Shown: piece after piece, positions 17,639 through 25,131 of the stretch
Position numbering within the stretch: position 1 is the first letter of the stretch
Layout of the letters: the number at the start of each line of letters is the position of its first letter
Origin: Protula sp. h YS-2021
Taxonomy: Eukaryota; Annelida; Polychaeta; Sabellida; Serpulidae
DNA: 64,000 nt
Assembly: GCA_949752745.1 (NCBI GenBank)
Contig: OX457025.1
Location: 54,035,869-54,099,868, forward strand
Reading direction: 5' to 3'
Program-made: the position numbers and the translations under genes
Notes under the pieces: model-generated
Seen by the model: the letters and a program-made list of their open reading frames with translations, nothing else
Databases searched by the model: none
What the model was told of the DNA's origin: nothing

Positions 17639-19008
17639 GTGTAGTCAAACTGAATATTTCGACTTCCCGTTATTTCAACAATATTATCAAACTCGGCATA
17701 AATGATAATATTTGTCGGATGCTGCAATCCTTCAGCAAAATTCATTTCCAACCTTAAATTGCCATGTTTTATAATACCATAGTGGTCATTTTCATCATAA
17801 TCTGGTGTTAAGTCAAAGGCAAAGAGTGCATAACCTTTATCCCAGTCTTTACGCTTAATAATACAGCTCTTACCTCCATCCAACCTATCAAATCCTCGAA
17901 ACAATGTTTCATAGCATTGCAAATAATCTTTTTCACTCATATTCGGTTGGAGAGCTTTGGTAGCTACAGGCTCACCATCTGTATACAGTTGAATAAAGTT
18001 AATGTTGTTATGTAGAAAATTGTAAGGATTCTTATCTCCTCTTCCAGAAAAAGCTGAACTTTCCACCATACTTATGACAACTCGCTTCGGTAATTGTCCT
18101 AGAAATATGTTGTCTTTCACAAATGTGCGAAATCCAGCCGGCACAGCAACCACTTTACATTCCTTACGTGTGATAGGGAATTTAGCTGGCATTTTCAATA
18201 GTGCATCAGCATGACCTAATTGCACACCTGGGCTTGCTCGTACTTTTCGTACCATGAGGAAACATTCCATCAAATCAACTCTATAGTTGTCTGCCGGTGT
18301 CATCAACATGTAACTATCCTTTTGTCTGTGGAAACGCAGTTTTACATTGATGCCGTTTGGAAGGTACCTTTCTTGCTCAAACATATCAATGCGTAATGAG
18401 CCCATGGCGCTCACCGGTTGACTATTACGTGTGTATTTGTAGCGTGTGTGTAAGCCATGGTTCCCAGGTGGATCAGCAATGGGTTGTCCATTCTCTCCTA
18501 TGGTGAAGCCGGGAATATACTGTAATGGATTAGCCTTCTTCACATTTAAAGAATCTATTTGTCCTGCTGTATCTTTGTAAATGAGCTGTAGCGTTCGCTC
18601 TGATTTGAGACTTTCTTCTGAGTCATGAATGAGGTGTGAAATAATGCTTGTATATCCATGAGTGTTGTTGCTATGTGAAATAAGACGATCATTCAGAAAC
18701 AGTTCCACATTGCTCCATAATGCATTAAATATATCGTTAATAGGAGCCACTTCATCATCCGGTCCACAACCAGCTCCTGATTTCTTTACAATTCTAAAGG
18801 TAACGTGAAGTTTTGAATTTTTTAAATCTAGATATTCTTCTGTTGTTGCTGGTATGTAGAACTCTACTGGTGCACTTGGTCTAAGAGCAGTAACGGGTTG
18901 GTATTCTACATCAGATGTTTTTTCAACTGCTGTTTGTGTTGGTAAAATGCGAAACCATTCTAAAGGTGAAGTACTACATTCACAGGACTGATCATGAATA
19001 AGTGACAT
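17635..19008 (-). CDS. Major capsid protein, double-jelly-roll hexon type (457 aa)
   Basis: Length and position fit the Polinton hexon-like capsid protein, which forms the icosahedral shell. The N-terminal region has strand-rich blocks (VEFYIPATTEEYLDLKN, LHVTFRIVKKSG, WSNVELFLNDRLISHSNN); the C-terminal half has FVKDNIFLGQLPKRVVISM and GNLRLEMNFAEGL, in line with the second jelly roll. Intact. It starts 4 nt after the pX-like stop and ends in a 4-nt overlap with the protease start. The fold is assigned from family patterns and context, since jelly rolls have few invariant residues. Confidence 0.88.
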   Translation of the reverse strand: MSLIHDQSCECSTSPLEWFRILPTQTAVEKTSDVEYQPVTALRPSAPVEFYIPATTEEYLDLKNSKLHVTFRIVKKSGAGCGPDDEVAPINDIFNALWSNVELFLNDRLISHSNNTHGYTSIISHLIHDSEESLKSERTLQLIYKDTAGQIDSLNVKKANPLQYIPGFTIGENGQPIADPPGNHGLHTRYKYTRNSQPVSAMGSLRIDMFEQERYLPNGINVKLRFHRQKDSYMLMTPADNYRVDLMECFLMVRKVRASPGVQLGHADALLKMPAKFPITRKECKVVAVPAGFRTFVKDNIFLGQLPKRVVISMVESSAFSGRGDKNPYNFLHNNINFIQLYTDGEPVATKALQPNMSEKDYLQCYETLFRGFDRLDGGKSCIIKRKDWDKGYALFAFDLTPDYDENDHYGIIKHGNLRLEMNFAEGLQHPTNIIIYAEFDNIVEITGSRNIQFDYT

Positions 19009-19012
19009 GTTT

Positions 19013-19369
19013 TTAAAAAATATCTTTTGATGTTGACGCTTTCACTCTTTTTCGTTTACTAACAGGTTTGCGTGCGTGCTTGCGCCTTTTACCATTTGGT
19101 ATAGCACCTACGAGTCGTGTTGTCGCTTCCTGAGCTACTTTTCCGGTAACATCTTTAGCAATTCCTCTTAATGCTTTTTTCAAATGAGGAGCAACCATTT
19201 TTGCGCCAGATGCAAGTAGTGGTACAGCCTTTCTAGCCAATGCACTCAGAAAAGAACCAATACCTTGTCCATATTGCATTCGAGTGCCTCGAAAACCAGG
19301 TAGTGCCCGACCAACTTGGTATTGAAAATGGTTTCGATAAATATTTGGATTGTGAATATAAGGCTTCAT
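19013..19369 (-). CDS. pX/mu-like virion core or membrane-active protein (118 aa)
   Basis: Small basic protein. The N-terminal part is Tyr/Arg-rich (YIHNPNIYRNHFQY). A glycine-hydrophobic amphipathic segment, GIGSFLSALARKAVPLLASG, starts at residue 36. The C-terminal tail is strongly basic (GKRRKHARKPVSKRKRVK). QYGQ|G (residues 32-36) matches the adenain type II site (M/I/L/N/Q)-x-G-x|G, so the protease could release the amphipathic segment. Comparable proteins in adintoviruses are likened to adenovirus pX/pVI. The ATG overlaps the penton-like stop by 4 nt (ATGA). Confidence 0.75.
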   Translation of the reverse strand: MKPYIHNPNIYRNHFQYQVGRALPGFRGTRMQYGQGIGSFLSALARKAVPLLASGAKMVAPHLKKALRGIAKDVTGKVAQEATTRLVGAIPNGKRRKHARKPVSKRKRVKASTSKDIF

Positions 19370-20139
19370 ATCGCTTTTTGTCTAAAATGAAGTTTACAAA
19401 TGACTTTACCACTCTCAAATGCTACGTTTTCCCCTGTGTCGTTCTTGATATTGATTTCAATAGTATCGAACTTGTTGCTATTTACAGAAACATAATGTGG
19501 TTCCCCATAAGTTTTAGTGACTATGTCACCATTTTTTCCTTGAACAGCTACTGCACGTAATAAAGGGACATAATAATCACCAACAACTTGAGGATCACAA
19601 ATACTACAATACACATACAAAGTGTAAAATCCACGTGTAATATTAGAGGTATAGTCTGATTGGTACATTTGTTCACTGTCCGCGTCAGATGTAAATAAAC
19701 CTGTGTCGCGAAATCCTAACACGTCAGCTAAACCTTGACTTAGACCGAGTTGATATCCATTTTTTACAATTATTCGGGTGCGTCGTGTGATGGTGTTGTA
19801 TTTGAATTTTATTTTCAATGCTCTAATCGCTGTTGTATTGGTTTCTATAAGCAACTGCCTATTCAACATATCTACTAATTCTTCCGTTGTACTATAATGA
19901 CCTCGAGGAATATGAATTTTAATTAACTCTTCTGTACCATACCAAAAGGAATAATCTCCATCTTTTTTAAATGTAGGCCATGTATGAGGGTATTGAATTT
20001 CTGCTAATGCTACTTCAAATTTGTTTCTTAAATAAATTGTTTTTGGCAAACGTATTTGAAAAGTGGAAGCTGTATTATTTGGATAAATATCTTTGCTTGC
20101 AGTGCTTGGCAAAGTAATGTAAAAACTTGTTGATTCCAT
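19366..20139 (-). CDS. Minor capsid (penton-like, single jelly roll) protein (257 aa)
   Basis: Typical Polinton penton-type protein by size and by its N-terminal FYITLPSTAS, FQIRLPKTIYL and FEVALAEIQYPHTW blocks, which form the first strands of the jelly roll. The C-terminal part has IEINIKNDTGENVAFESGKV. It would occupy capsid vertices. Followed without a gap by the pX-like gene (4-nt overlap). No TATA box is seen directly upstream; a TGACGTCT lies across the start codon. Confidence 0.88.
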   Translation of the reverse strand: MESTSFYITLPSTASKDIYPNNTASTFQIRLPKTIYLRNKFEVALAEIQYPHTWPTFKKDGDYSFWYGTEELIKIHIPRGHYSTTEELVDMLNRQLLIETNTTAIRALKIKFKYNTITRRTRIIVKNGYQLGLSQGLADVLGFRDTGLFTSDADSEQMYQSDYTSNITRGFYTLYVYCSICDPQVVGDYYVPLLRAVAVQGKNGDIVTKTYGEPHYVSVNSNKFDTIEINIKNDTGENVAFESGKVICKLHFRQKAI

Positions 20140-20144
20140 GACGT

Positions 20145-20261
20145 CTAAATTGAAAATGACCGTTTGTGCTTTGGTAAAACATTAATTTCTACACTTATAG
20201 TTTCATCTACTGTACCTCCACAACACCCACTTAAGCACCGTACTTTTTGGAAGGTTTTCAT
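20145..20261 (-). CDS. Small Cys-rich ORF between virion genes (38 aa)
   Basis: A 38-aa frame fits exactly between the 182-aa gene (20-nt gap) and the penton-like gene (5-nt gap). It reads CLSGCCGGTVDETISVEINV in the middle and has a basic C-terminus (PKHKRSF). Tight packing without overlap in a cluster where genes abut suggests a real virion-associated peptide. No family recognised. Confidence 0.5.
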   Translation of the reverse strand: MKTFQKVRCLSGCCGGTVDETISVEINVLPKHKRSFSI

Positions 20262-20280
20262 AAAACGTAATGAAGGTAAT

Positions 20281-20829
20281 TTAATACATTTCCCACTCCA
20301 GCTCATGTTGACGGGCTTTTTTAATATCTTGTATGGTTGTACGTTTTGTAAAAATGGTTAAGGGAATGTTACTTTTTGCTATAGCCTCAATAAACTCTTT
20401 CCATCCAACTGGTACACTTTCACGTTCTTTCTTTCGTGACCCCACCAGTGCTTCTTTCAATAAGTCAACAATATTTGAATTAGAAATGACTTCACCCGTA
20501 CTTAACACAAGTTCTTTCTGTTCAGTCCACTGTATTCCATTGTCTTTCAATTCTTTTAATACTAAATTCACCTTTTGATGATATGTAGGTGGAAAATACT
20601 GTACTATATTTGTTTTCTTATCTGGAGGTGTACCACGTTTTTGTTTGTAGCGTATATATTCTCCTACCAGCTGTGACATCTTTTTAGCAGATTCATGATT
20701 CCTTTCACCTTTCAATACATGTTTTATTTTACTTTTCAAATCACTCTCCTTAGACTGAGACTTTTTAAGTTCTAACAACATAAAATATTCAGATTCTGGA
20801 ATCAACACCATTTTCTCTGTGTGTTTCAT
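20281..20829 (-). CDS. Late-cluster protein of unknown function (182 aa)
   Basis: Begins KMVLIPESEYFMLLEL, then a charged helical region (residues 20-60), a basic stretch (KQKRGTPPDKKTN), YFPPTYHQKVNLVLKEL, and a C-terminal IFTKRTTIQDIKKARQ. No catalytic motif seen. Similar small late proteins accompany the ATPase and capsid genes in other Polintons; a structural or nucleoprotein role is inferred from position. The ATG overlaps the stop of the upstream small basic gene by 4 nt (ATGA). Confidence 0.75.
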   Translation of the reverse strand: MKHTEKMVLIPESEYFMLLELKKSQSKESDLKSKIKHVLKGERNHESAKKMSQLVGEYIRYKQKRGTPPDKKTNIVQYFPPTYHQKVNLVLKELKDNGIQWTEQKELVLSTGEVISNSNIVDLLKEALVGSRKKERESVPVGWKEFIEAIAKSNIPLTIFTKRTTIQDIKKARQHELEWEMY

Positions 20830-21152
20830 CGTCGTATAAGCTGTGCTAATAGGGGTAGGGCAAACGTTGCTAAAGTCCCAATAAAACCACCTTTTTGATT
20901 AATTAGCTTCTTTTTATGTTTAAGAGATACTTTTTTGTTACTCAGTGTTCTCAACAAGTGTTTATGACGTTTCAGCTTTTTATAAGCTTGCAGATTTAAT
21001 GGTATATGCCCTTTTAAAATGTTGAGACAAATTTCAAACAAACTAGTCAATTCTTCTTTTGTCGCTTGTTTAAGTAAAACTTTACGTCGCTGTGGTCCAC
21101 TGCGTGCAAGCAAATGAAGGAATGGTTGATTAGATTTTAGTCGCTTTGACAT
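20826..21152 (-). CDS. Small basic protein with C-terminal hydrophobic segment (108 aa)
   Basis: Conserved-looking Polinton-associated protein. The N-terminal two thirds are basic and helical (LLARSGPQRRKVLLKQATKEEL..LKGHIPLN..LKRHKHLLRTLSNKKVSLKHKKKLI). A Gly-Gly then leads into a hydrophobic C-terminus (QKGGFIGTLATFALPLLAQL). QKGG resembles, but does not exactly fit, an adenain site. Likely a virion core or membrane protein. Lies between the packaging ATPase and the 182-aa gene. Confidence 0.8.
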   Translation of the reverse strand: MSKRLKSNQPFLHLLARSGPQRRKVLLKQATKEELTSLFEICLNILKGHIPLNLQAYKKLKRHKHLLRTLSNKKVSLKHKKKLINQKGGFIGTLATFALPLLAQLIRR

Positions 21153-21184
21153 GTTGCTTCATTCAATGTAAAAGCTAGAAATGA

Positions 21185-21817
21185 CTACTGTGCTATAGAC
21201 ATAGCCTTATTTACATAAACGAAAGGTATGTCATGTGGTAAAATACCAGTACGAATGCGAAGGTGTTCTTCTGTTTTTGGTTTTAAGTCAATAAGCAAAT
21301 AACCAAAAGGTTTGGTTGTAGCGTCTTGAAACGCTTCAATTAAAAATTGTGATTTGCCTGGATACATTTGACGTGCTAATGTTGTAATTTGTTGATTATC
21401 TCTTGGATTCTTAAACAAAATAATATAATTAGAGTTCAAACTAATATTTCGCATTTCTTTTCCTTGATGAAACAAATTGTGCACAATAAACAGAATGCTC
21501 AAATTATTATGACTGCTAGCCACGCTAAACAAACGCGTCATACGTTCATCGCTATGACACTGTGTCATTAAGTCATCAATAACCAAGAGATTAGTTGTTT
21601 TAGGATCAAATCGGTCTTCAATGTCTTCTGGTATACCTTTATGAAATATTACCTGGCGCATAGACTTGTATAAAGGTTGGTCTGCACCATATAACCATAA
21701 AATATGTTGTGGTGGTGGATAAATGAGTTTATGCTCAATAATAGCTTTCACTAGAGATGTTTTTCCACTTCCAGTGGGTCCAGAACATAAACATGTAAAC
21801 GGGTGTTTGAATTGCAT
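21185..21817 (-). CDS. FtsK/HerA-type genome-packaging ATPase (210 aa)
   Basis: P-loop ATPase that would pump DNA into capsids. Walker A GPTGSGKT at residues 13-20, Walker B LLVIDD at 77-82, followed by a polar TQCHSD stretch and an ILFIVHN sensor-like strand. The length is typical of the short Polinton/adintovirus ATPase. Starts 1 nt after the integrase stop. Confidence 0.92.
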   Translation of the reverse strand: MQFKHPFTCLCSGPTGSGKTSLVKAIIEHKLIYPPPQHILWLYGADQPLYKSMRQVIFHKGIPEDIEDRFDPKTTNLLVIDDLMTQCHSDERMTRLFSVASSHNNLSILFIVHNLFHQGKEMRNISLNSNYIILFKNPRDNQQITTLARQMYPGKSQFLIEAFQDATTKPFGYLLIDLKPKTEEHLRIRTGILPHDIPFVYVNKAMSIAQ

Positions 21818-21818
21818 G

Positions 21819-22917
21819 TTAAAACCACTGTATGTCTTGGTCTTTTATCCAACTGTTGAATTTTTTCGGCCAGCCCATCCACTTCACAAAGTGTTCTGTT
21901 TGTCCTTTTCTTTTACGTGTTTTTAAAACTTTTTCCACTTTAAATAATGAATCAGCGTCTTTTGAAACGGATTGTAATTCTTCTTCATAAAAATGACCAT
22001 CTATAGGCTCATCCATAAAGTCTTTAAGTCTGTACAAGTTAATACCCTGTTTTCGACACCGATGCGTAATGATAAAGACTTCTTCAGTCCACTTCTGTTG
22101 ATAGTCACGTTGAAATACATATTTCATATGAGAAATACGTACTTGAGCTTTTATTTTAAATTTATATGGTTTAACTTTTTTCGAAAATTTAATAGTGTCC
22201 ATGTACATACGTTTCCATACTTTGGCTTCGTTTGTTTTATTTACACCAGCAGGTGATAAGCCATGTAGTGAGGTATGAGGTCTATTGTTGTAATTAGCTA
22301 CAAGTTGTTGTAAGATGTCAGTGTACTTGTATGTTTGATTTTGAAGAAAATAACGGTACATCAAACTTTTTACGGTACGTATGACACGTTCAGCATAATT
22401 CGCTTTGGTTTCATTTTTAGTTGTGTAGACATGAATACCTTGTTTTTTTCAGAAATTCTTTCACCCACCGGTTGGTGAATTCTGTCCCTTTATCTGACCG
22501 TAACAACTTAGGTCGTCTGTCTGTTTTCTGGAAAATGGTTTTAAAGGCTTGTACCATAGAGTCATGTTTTTTATTTGGTAATGGTTCAATCCACAAATAT
22601 TTAGAAAAAACATCAATGACGACTAGCAGAAAACGAATGCTTTCGTTGTGTGGAGAAAGATTGGTAACGTCAGCTAAATCTGTATCCCATAAGTCATCTA
22701 TACCTTGTGTTATAATACGCTGTCGTTTGAATTTGTACTTGACGGGTTGTAAGAGTGTAAAGGCGTCTTGATCACGAATCCATTTTTTAACGTTATTATA
22801 TGAAGTTGCTTTTCCTGTTTGCTTCAGAAGTTGATATAATTTATAAGGCCCAGCAAAAGCACCAGGATGACTTGGATCAAAATAAATTTGATTTAAATAA
22901 TCTTTCCATTTAGCCAT
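21819..22917 (-). pseudogene. Retroviral-type integrase with chromodomain, one-base frame break
   Basis: Inserts the element into host DNA. The first part holds the DDE core with WDTDLADV (first Asp) and LLRSDKGTEF (second Asp). The rest, in another frame, encodes the Glu-containing helix, a linker and a C-terminal chromodomain (VEKVLKTRKRKGQ..HFVKWMGWP..NSWI). The break is at a run of seven T on the plus strand (22443-22449); one base fewer would keep a single frame. Without it the first frame ends about 15 codons after the second Asp, losing Glu and chromodomain. This may be genuine inactivation or a homopolymer sequencing error. ATG 22917 (MAKWKD) is the likely start; another ATG lies at 22932. 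Confidence 0.88.
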
Positions 22918-22932
22918 GGTATAAAAACACAT

Positions 22933-23106
22933 TCAGTAACAATAAAACCATTTATTTTACAATAACATTAAAAACATTATACCTATGCTTAACTACAGCT
23001 TAACTATAACTCATGTTTATATGTATAACTGTTTCTATAACAACCATTTTACTTTGAAAGTTCTTTTATTAGACTTTCTATAACTCATGTTTCTATAACA
23101 AGCATA
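22933..23106. other. Intergenic region with poly(A) signals and a duplicated gene end
   Basis: TTTATT (about 22952) gives AATAAA on the minus strand for the PC4-like gene. A segment at about 23020-23085 is a diverged copy of the 3' end of that gene (CTTTGAAAGTTCTTTTATTAG versus CTTTAAATGTTCTTTTATTAG), a local tandem duplication of about 60 bp. Confidence 0.55.
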
Positions 23107-23490
23107 TTACTTTAAATGTTCTTTTATTAGACTGTCTATTTCCCTACTACTCTTCCGTAGTTGCTTCCACTCAGCTGGTGTAAGCAGTATACCTCGTTTG
23201 CTAGCATAAGTACGTCCATCTTTTGTGGTAATATAGTCGCGGATATTTACATAGAGTTTTTGCTTGTATCGACACACTTTCACACCTTTTCCATTCCCAA
23301 TTGGAATGAGAACTTTTAAGTTTTGTTGTTGTGGTGTAGCACTTTCTTGCGTGAAGGTTGGTTCACCACTCACTTTCACACCTTGTGCAGTTGGGATAAG
23401 AACGGATTGTTTTAAGTGTTGTAGTATATTGTTTACACTTTCTTGTCTAGTAGCTGGTTCCTCACTAACTTTTATTTCTCCTGAATTCAT
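23107..23490 (-). CDS. PC4/p15-like transcriptional coactivator domain protein (127 aa)
   Basis: The C-terminal domain reads VKVCRYKQKLYVNIRDYI..DGRTYASKRGILLTPAEWKQL, the classic PC4 layout: strand, strand with IR(E/D)YY-like core, 'KkGI-L' turn, then the xxEWxxL helix. PC4 domains bind single-stranded DNA and act in transcription, repair and replication. The N-terminal half has two diverged copies of about 32 residues (VSEEPATRQESVNN..LIPTAQGVKV and VSGEPTFTQESATP..LIPIGNGKGVKV). Start ATG 23490 is preferred; the frame's upstream GTG at 23502 is unlikely in a eukaryote. Best-supported member of three PC4-like proteins in this element. Confidence 0.85.
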   Translation of the reverse strand: MNSGEIKVSEEPATRQESVNNILQHLKQSVLIPTAQGVKVSGEPTFTQESATPQQQNLKVLIPIGNGKGVKVCRYKQKLYVNIRDYITTKDGRTYASKRGILLTPAEWKQLRKSSREIDSLIKEHLK

Positions 23491-23552
23491 GTTGACGTTC
23501 ACTCCTCAGCGGTTCGTTTTAAAATGATGAGGAGTGACTGTGTTATACCCTT

Positions 23553-23912
23553 TTATTGTGTAGAAGTGTCCACTGGCGCATGCGTAACTAAACACATTTC
23601 TGCTACTAAAAAACGAATGTCTAGTAGCCAATCATAATCAGCCTTTTGTAATGCTAGTCCTAACATAAATTGTTCATGTGGTACACCAAGGCTGTTACAC
23701 TTTTGTGTAAATTCCACCAACACTTGATGAATCGGTAAGTTGAGCCGTGCTTTTTTCCAGTATGTATTAAAGTATATAAACACAGAATCAAGTTTTTCAT
23801 TCAAAGAAAAATGAGGTGTTAAAACAAAAGACTTTTCTCGCTGTAAACTAATGTACATCCAATGAGCATAACGTTTTTTAAATTCAAATTCCATTATGCG
23901 ATACGATTCCAT
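23553..23912 (-). CDS. Small protein of unknown function, family X copy 1 (119 aa)
   Basis: Helical, aromatic-rich protein. Its C-terminal half (KCNSLGVPHEQFMLGLALQK then WLLDIRFLVAEM) aligns by eye with the 113-aa protein at 24.7-25.0 kb (ECEELNLPYQRFNIQEAMQK then WLPEVKELVRKW). The two are probably paralogues. In-frame ATGs at 23912 and 23894; the choice is open. Its start overlaps the end of the 77-aa zinc protein by up to 29 nt. No known domain. Confidence 0.65.
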   Translation of the reverse strand: MESYRIMEFEFKKRYAHWMYISLQREKSFVLTPHFSLNEKLDSVFIYFNTYWKKARLNLPIHQVLVEFTQKCNSLGVPHEQFMLGLALQKADYDWLLDIRFLVAEMCLVTHAPVDTSTQ

Positions 23913-24117
23913 GTGGTTCTACCTTAAGTTCACCACACACCTTACAGAAATTGTCTGGTTCACAGTCTTTACAGTTGTATTTATGACAATGACACTTGTC
24001 TCCAAAGAACTCAGATCCACCACAGTACTCACAAATGTAAGCAAGTTGGTTGTACGCGTGTTTGTTACAATTTCTCACTTCTCTCAGATCCTCTTTCTTC
24101 AGCTCGCTTTCTTTCAT
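23884..24117 (-). CDS. Small zinc-binding-type protein (77 aa)
   Basis: The Cys/His-rich core ICEYCGG..GDKCHCHKYNCKDC..FCKVCGEL gives at least two zinc sites. It overlaps the upstream PC4-like gene by 53 nt and the downstream 119-aa gene by up to 29 nt, in different frames. The CxxC regularity supports a real protein, but it could be an exon joined to the upstream gene. No family assigned. Confidence 0.5.
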   Translation of the reverse strand: MKESELKKEDLREVRNCNKHAYNQLAYICEYCGGSEFFGDKCHCHKYNCKDCEPDNFCKVCGELKVEPHGIVSHNGI

Positions 24118-24520
24118 ACGTTGATGAAAAAGCTGTTTTTTTCAATGTTTCATGACATTTTCCTTTCAACAGCTCTGCAACTTTTGGTATAATATCTAAA
24201 AATGTATTCCATTCCTCATCATTTAGGTTGATGTAGTTGTTGTACACTTTACTGTTCACTTCTCGAATCCAGTGAAAACTGACATATCTCTTTTCAGCAA
24301 ACTTAATGACTGTAATATGTTTATCGTCAGAAAGTTTGAGTTCATATCCTTCATCTCGCATGTGGTAACTATTGACTCTTATTTTATCCCACATAAGAGT
24401 TGAGAGAACAATCCATCTTGACCCACGTAAAAGACGTGCAAAGCTTCCATATGCTCCTTCTTCTACACAGACTTGTAAGTTATGACTGATTTCAAATGAT
24501 GTGTTCATGGTTGCGTTCAT
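24065..24520 (-). CDS. Divergent PC4-like protein (151 or 147 aa)
   Basis: Shares with the 112-aa protein at 16.5 kb the block KRYVSFHWIREVNSKVYNNY and INLNDEEWNTFL, interpreted as a diverged PC4 fold. A longer N-terminal region (SFARLLRGSRWIVLSTLMWD) and a charged C-terminal tail rich in Glu, Arg and Ser differ from the paralogue. ATGs at 24520 and 24508 are both possible. The promoter has a consensus CRE and TATA. Likely nucleic acid binding; inference. Confidence 0.65.
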   Translation of the reverse strand: MNATMNTSFEISHNLQVCVEEGAYGSFARLLRGSRWIVLSTLMWDKIRVNSYHMRDEGYELKLSDDKHITVIKFAEKRYVSFHWIREVNSKVYNNYINLNDEEWNTFLDIIPKVAELLKGKCHETLKKTAFSSTYERKRAEERGSERSEKL

Positions 24521-24553
24521 GGTTGTGACTGTTGAGTAATACTAGAGTTCATT

Positions 24554-24584
24554 CCTTTTATATGTCATATACCATATGACGTCA
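24554..24584 (-). promoter_or_regulatory. CRE (TGACGTCA) and TATA box of the divergent PC4-like gene
   Basis: On the minus strand TATAAAAGG (24562-24554) lies 42 nt before ATG 24520. The perfect CRE TGACGTCA (24577-24584) is about 14 nt further upstream. Same order and close spacing as for the paralogue at 16.4 kb. Confidence 0.65.
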
Positions 24585-24608
24585 TAAAAGCGTTAACCAA
24601 TTATATTA

Positions 24609-24690
24609 TGAGTTGCTTGAAGACGTTATTGAATTTTTTAACCAATCAGAGTTGCTTGAAGACGTTACAGAATTTTTAACCAATCATATT
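24609..24690 (-). promoter_or_regulatory. 40-bp tandem duplication with CCAAT boxes
   Basis: GAGTTGCTTGAAGACGTTA followed by GAATTTTT(TT)AACCAATCA occurs twice, and a third AACCAATTA precedes it (about 24595). Upstream of the CRE/TATA promoter of the minus-strand gene; it could be an NF-Y-type proximal element. Confidence 0.5.
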
Positions 24691-25017
24691 TGATTCCTCA
24701 CCCCAATAGGCTATGAACCACTTTCTAACGAGTTCTTTTACTTCAGGAAGCCATTCATTTTCTGTTTTTTGCATAGCTTCCTGTATATTAAACCGTTGGT
24801 AAGGAAGATTCAATTCTTCACATTCATCCTTAAATCCATTGAAAAGAATATATGAAGAAACTATAACATGTGCACTTGACCATTTTTTGTTAATGTCTTC
24901 CCACCATAGTGCTGGATTTTCTACTCGAATGCGTGAAAAACATCCATGTAGCGTACCAATCCTTAAATATTTTTTCCATAGCTCTGTCTTCTTCCATGTT
25001 TTTTTTTTACTCTTCAT
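24676..25017 (-). CDS. Small protein of unknown function, family X copy 2 (113 aa)
   Basis: Outermost gene of the right end. Lys-rich N-terminus (MKSKKKTWKKTELWKKYL), then Trp-rich helical sequence and the C-terminal ECEELNLPYQRF..AMQK..WLPEV..LVRKW block shared with the 119-aa protein. TATAAAAAG on the minus strand (25043-25035) begins only 26 nt before the ATG, so the transcript must be almost leaderless. No known domain. Confidence 0.65.
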   Translation of the reverse strand: MKSKKKTWKKTELWKKYLRIGTLHGCFSRIRVENPALWWEDINKKWSSAHVIVSSYILFNGFKDECEELNLPYQRFNIQEAMQKTENEWLPEVKELVRKWFIAYWGEESNMIG

Positions 25018-25034
25018 GAATGTATTATGTTACC

Positions 25035-25093
25035 CTTTTTATATGCTGTGACGAAATGATGTGATGACGAAATGATGCGTCATTTCGTCTCTC
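25035..25093 (-). promoter_or_regulatory. TATA box and GACGAAATGATG palindrome of the right-end gene
   Basis: TATAAAAAG (25043-25035, minus) plus GACGAAATGATG repeats arranged as a near palindrome (about 25066-25090, GACGAAATGATGCGTCATTT). A compact promoter between the last gene and the terminal repeat. Confidence 0.5.
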
Positions 25094-25131
25094 ACTGCTT
25101 TAGCGAAATAATTTACATTAACTTCCGGAAA

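Noticed and set aside
21993..22256. 87-aa plus-strand frame opposite integrase
   Set aside because: Antisense shadow of the integrase C-terminal half.
22436..22456. Programmed -1 ribosomal frameshift in integrase
   Set aside because: Read-through needs +1, the heptamer is not in the required phase, and no downstream structure was noticed. An indel or sequencing error is simpler.
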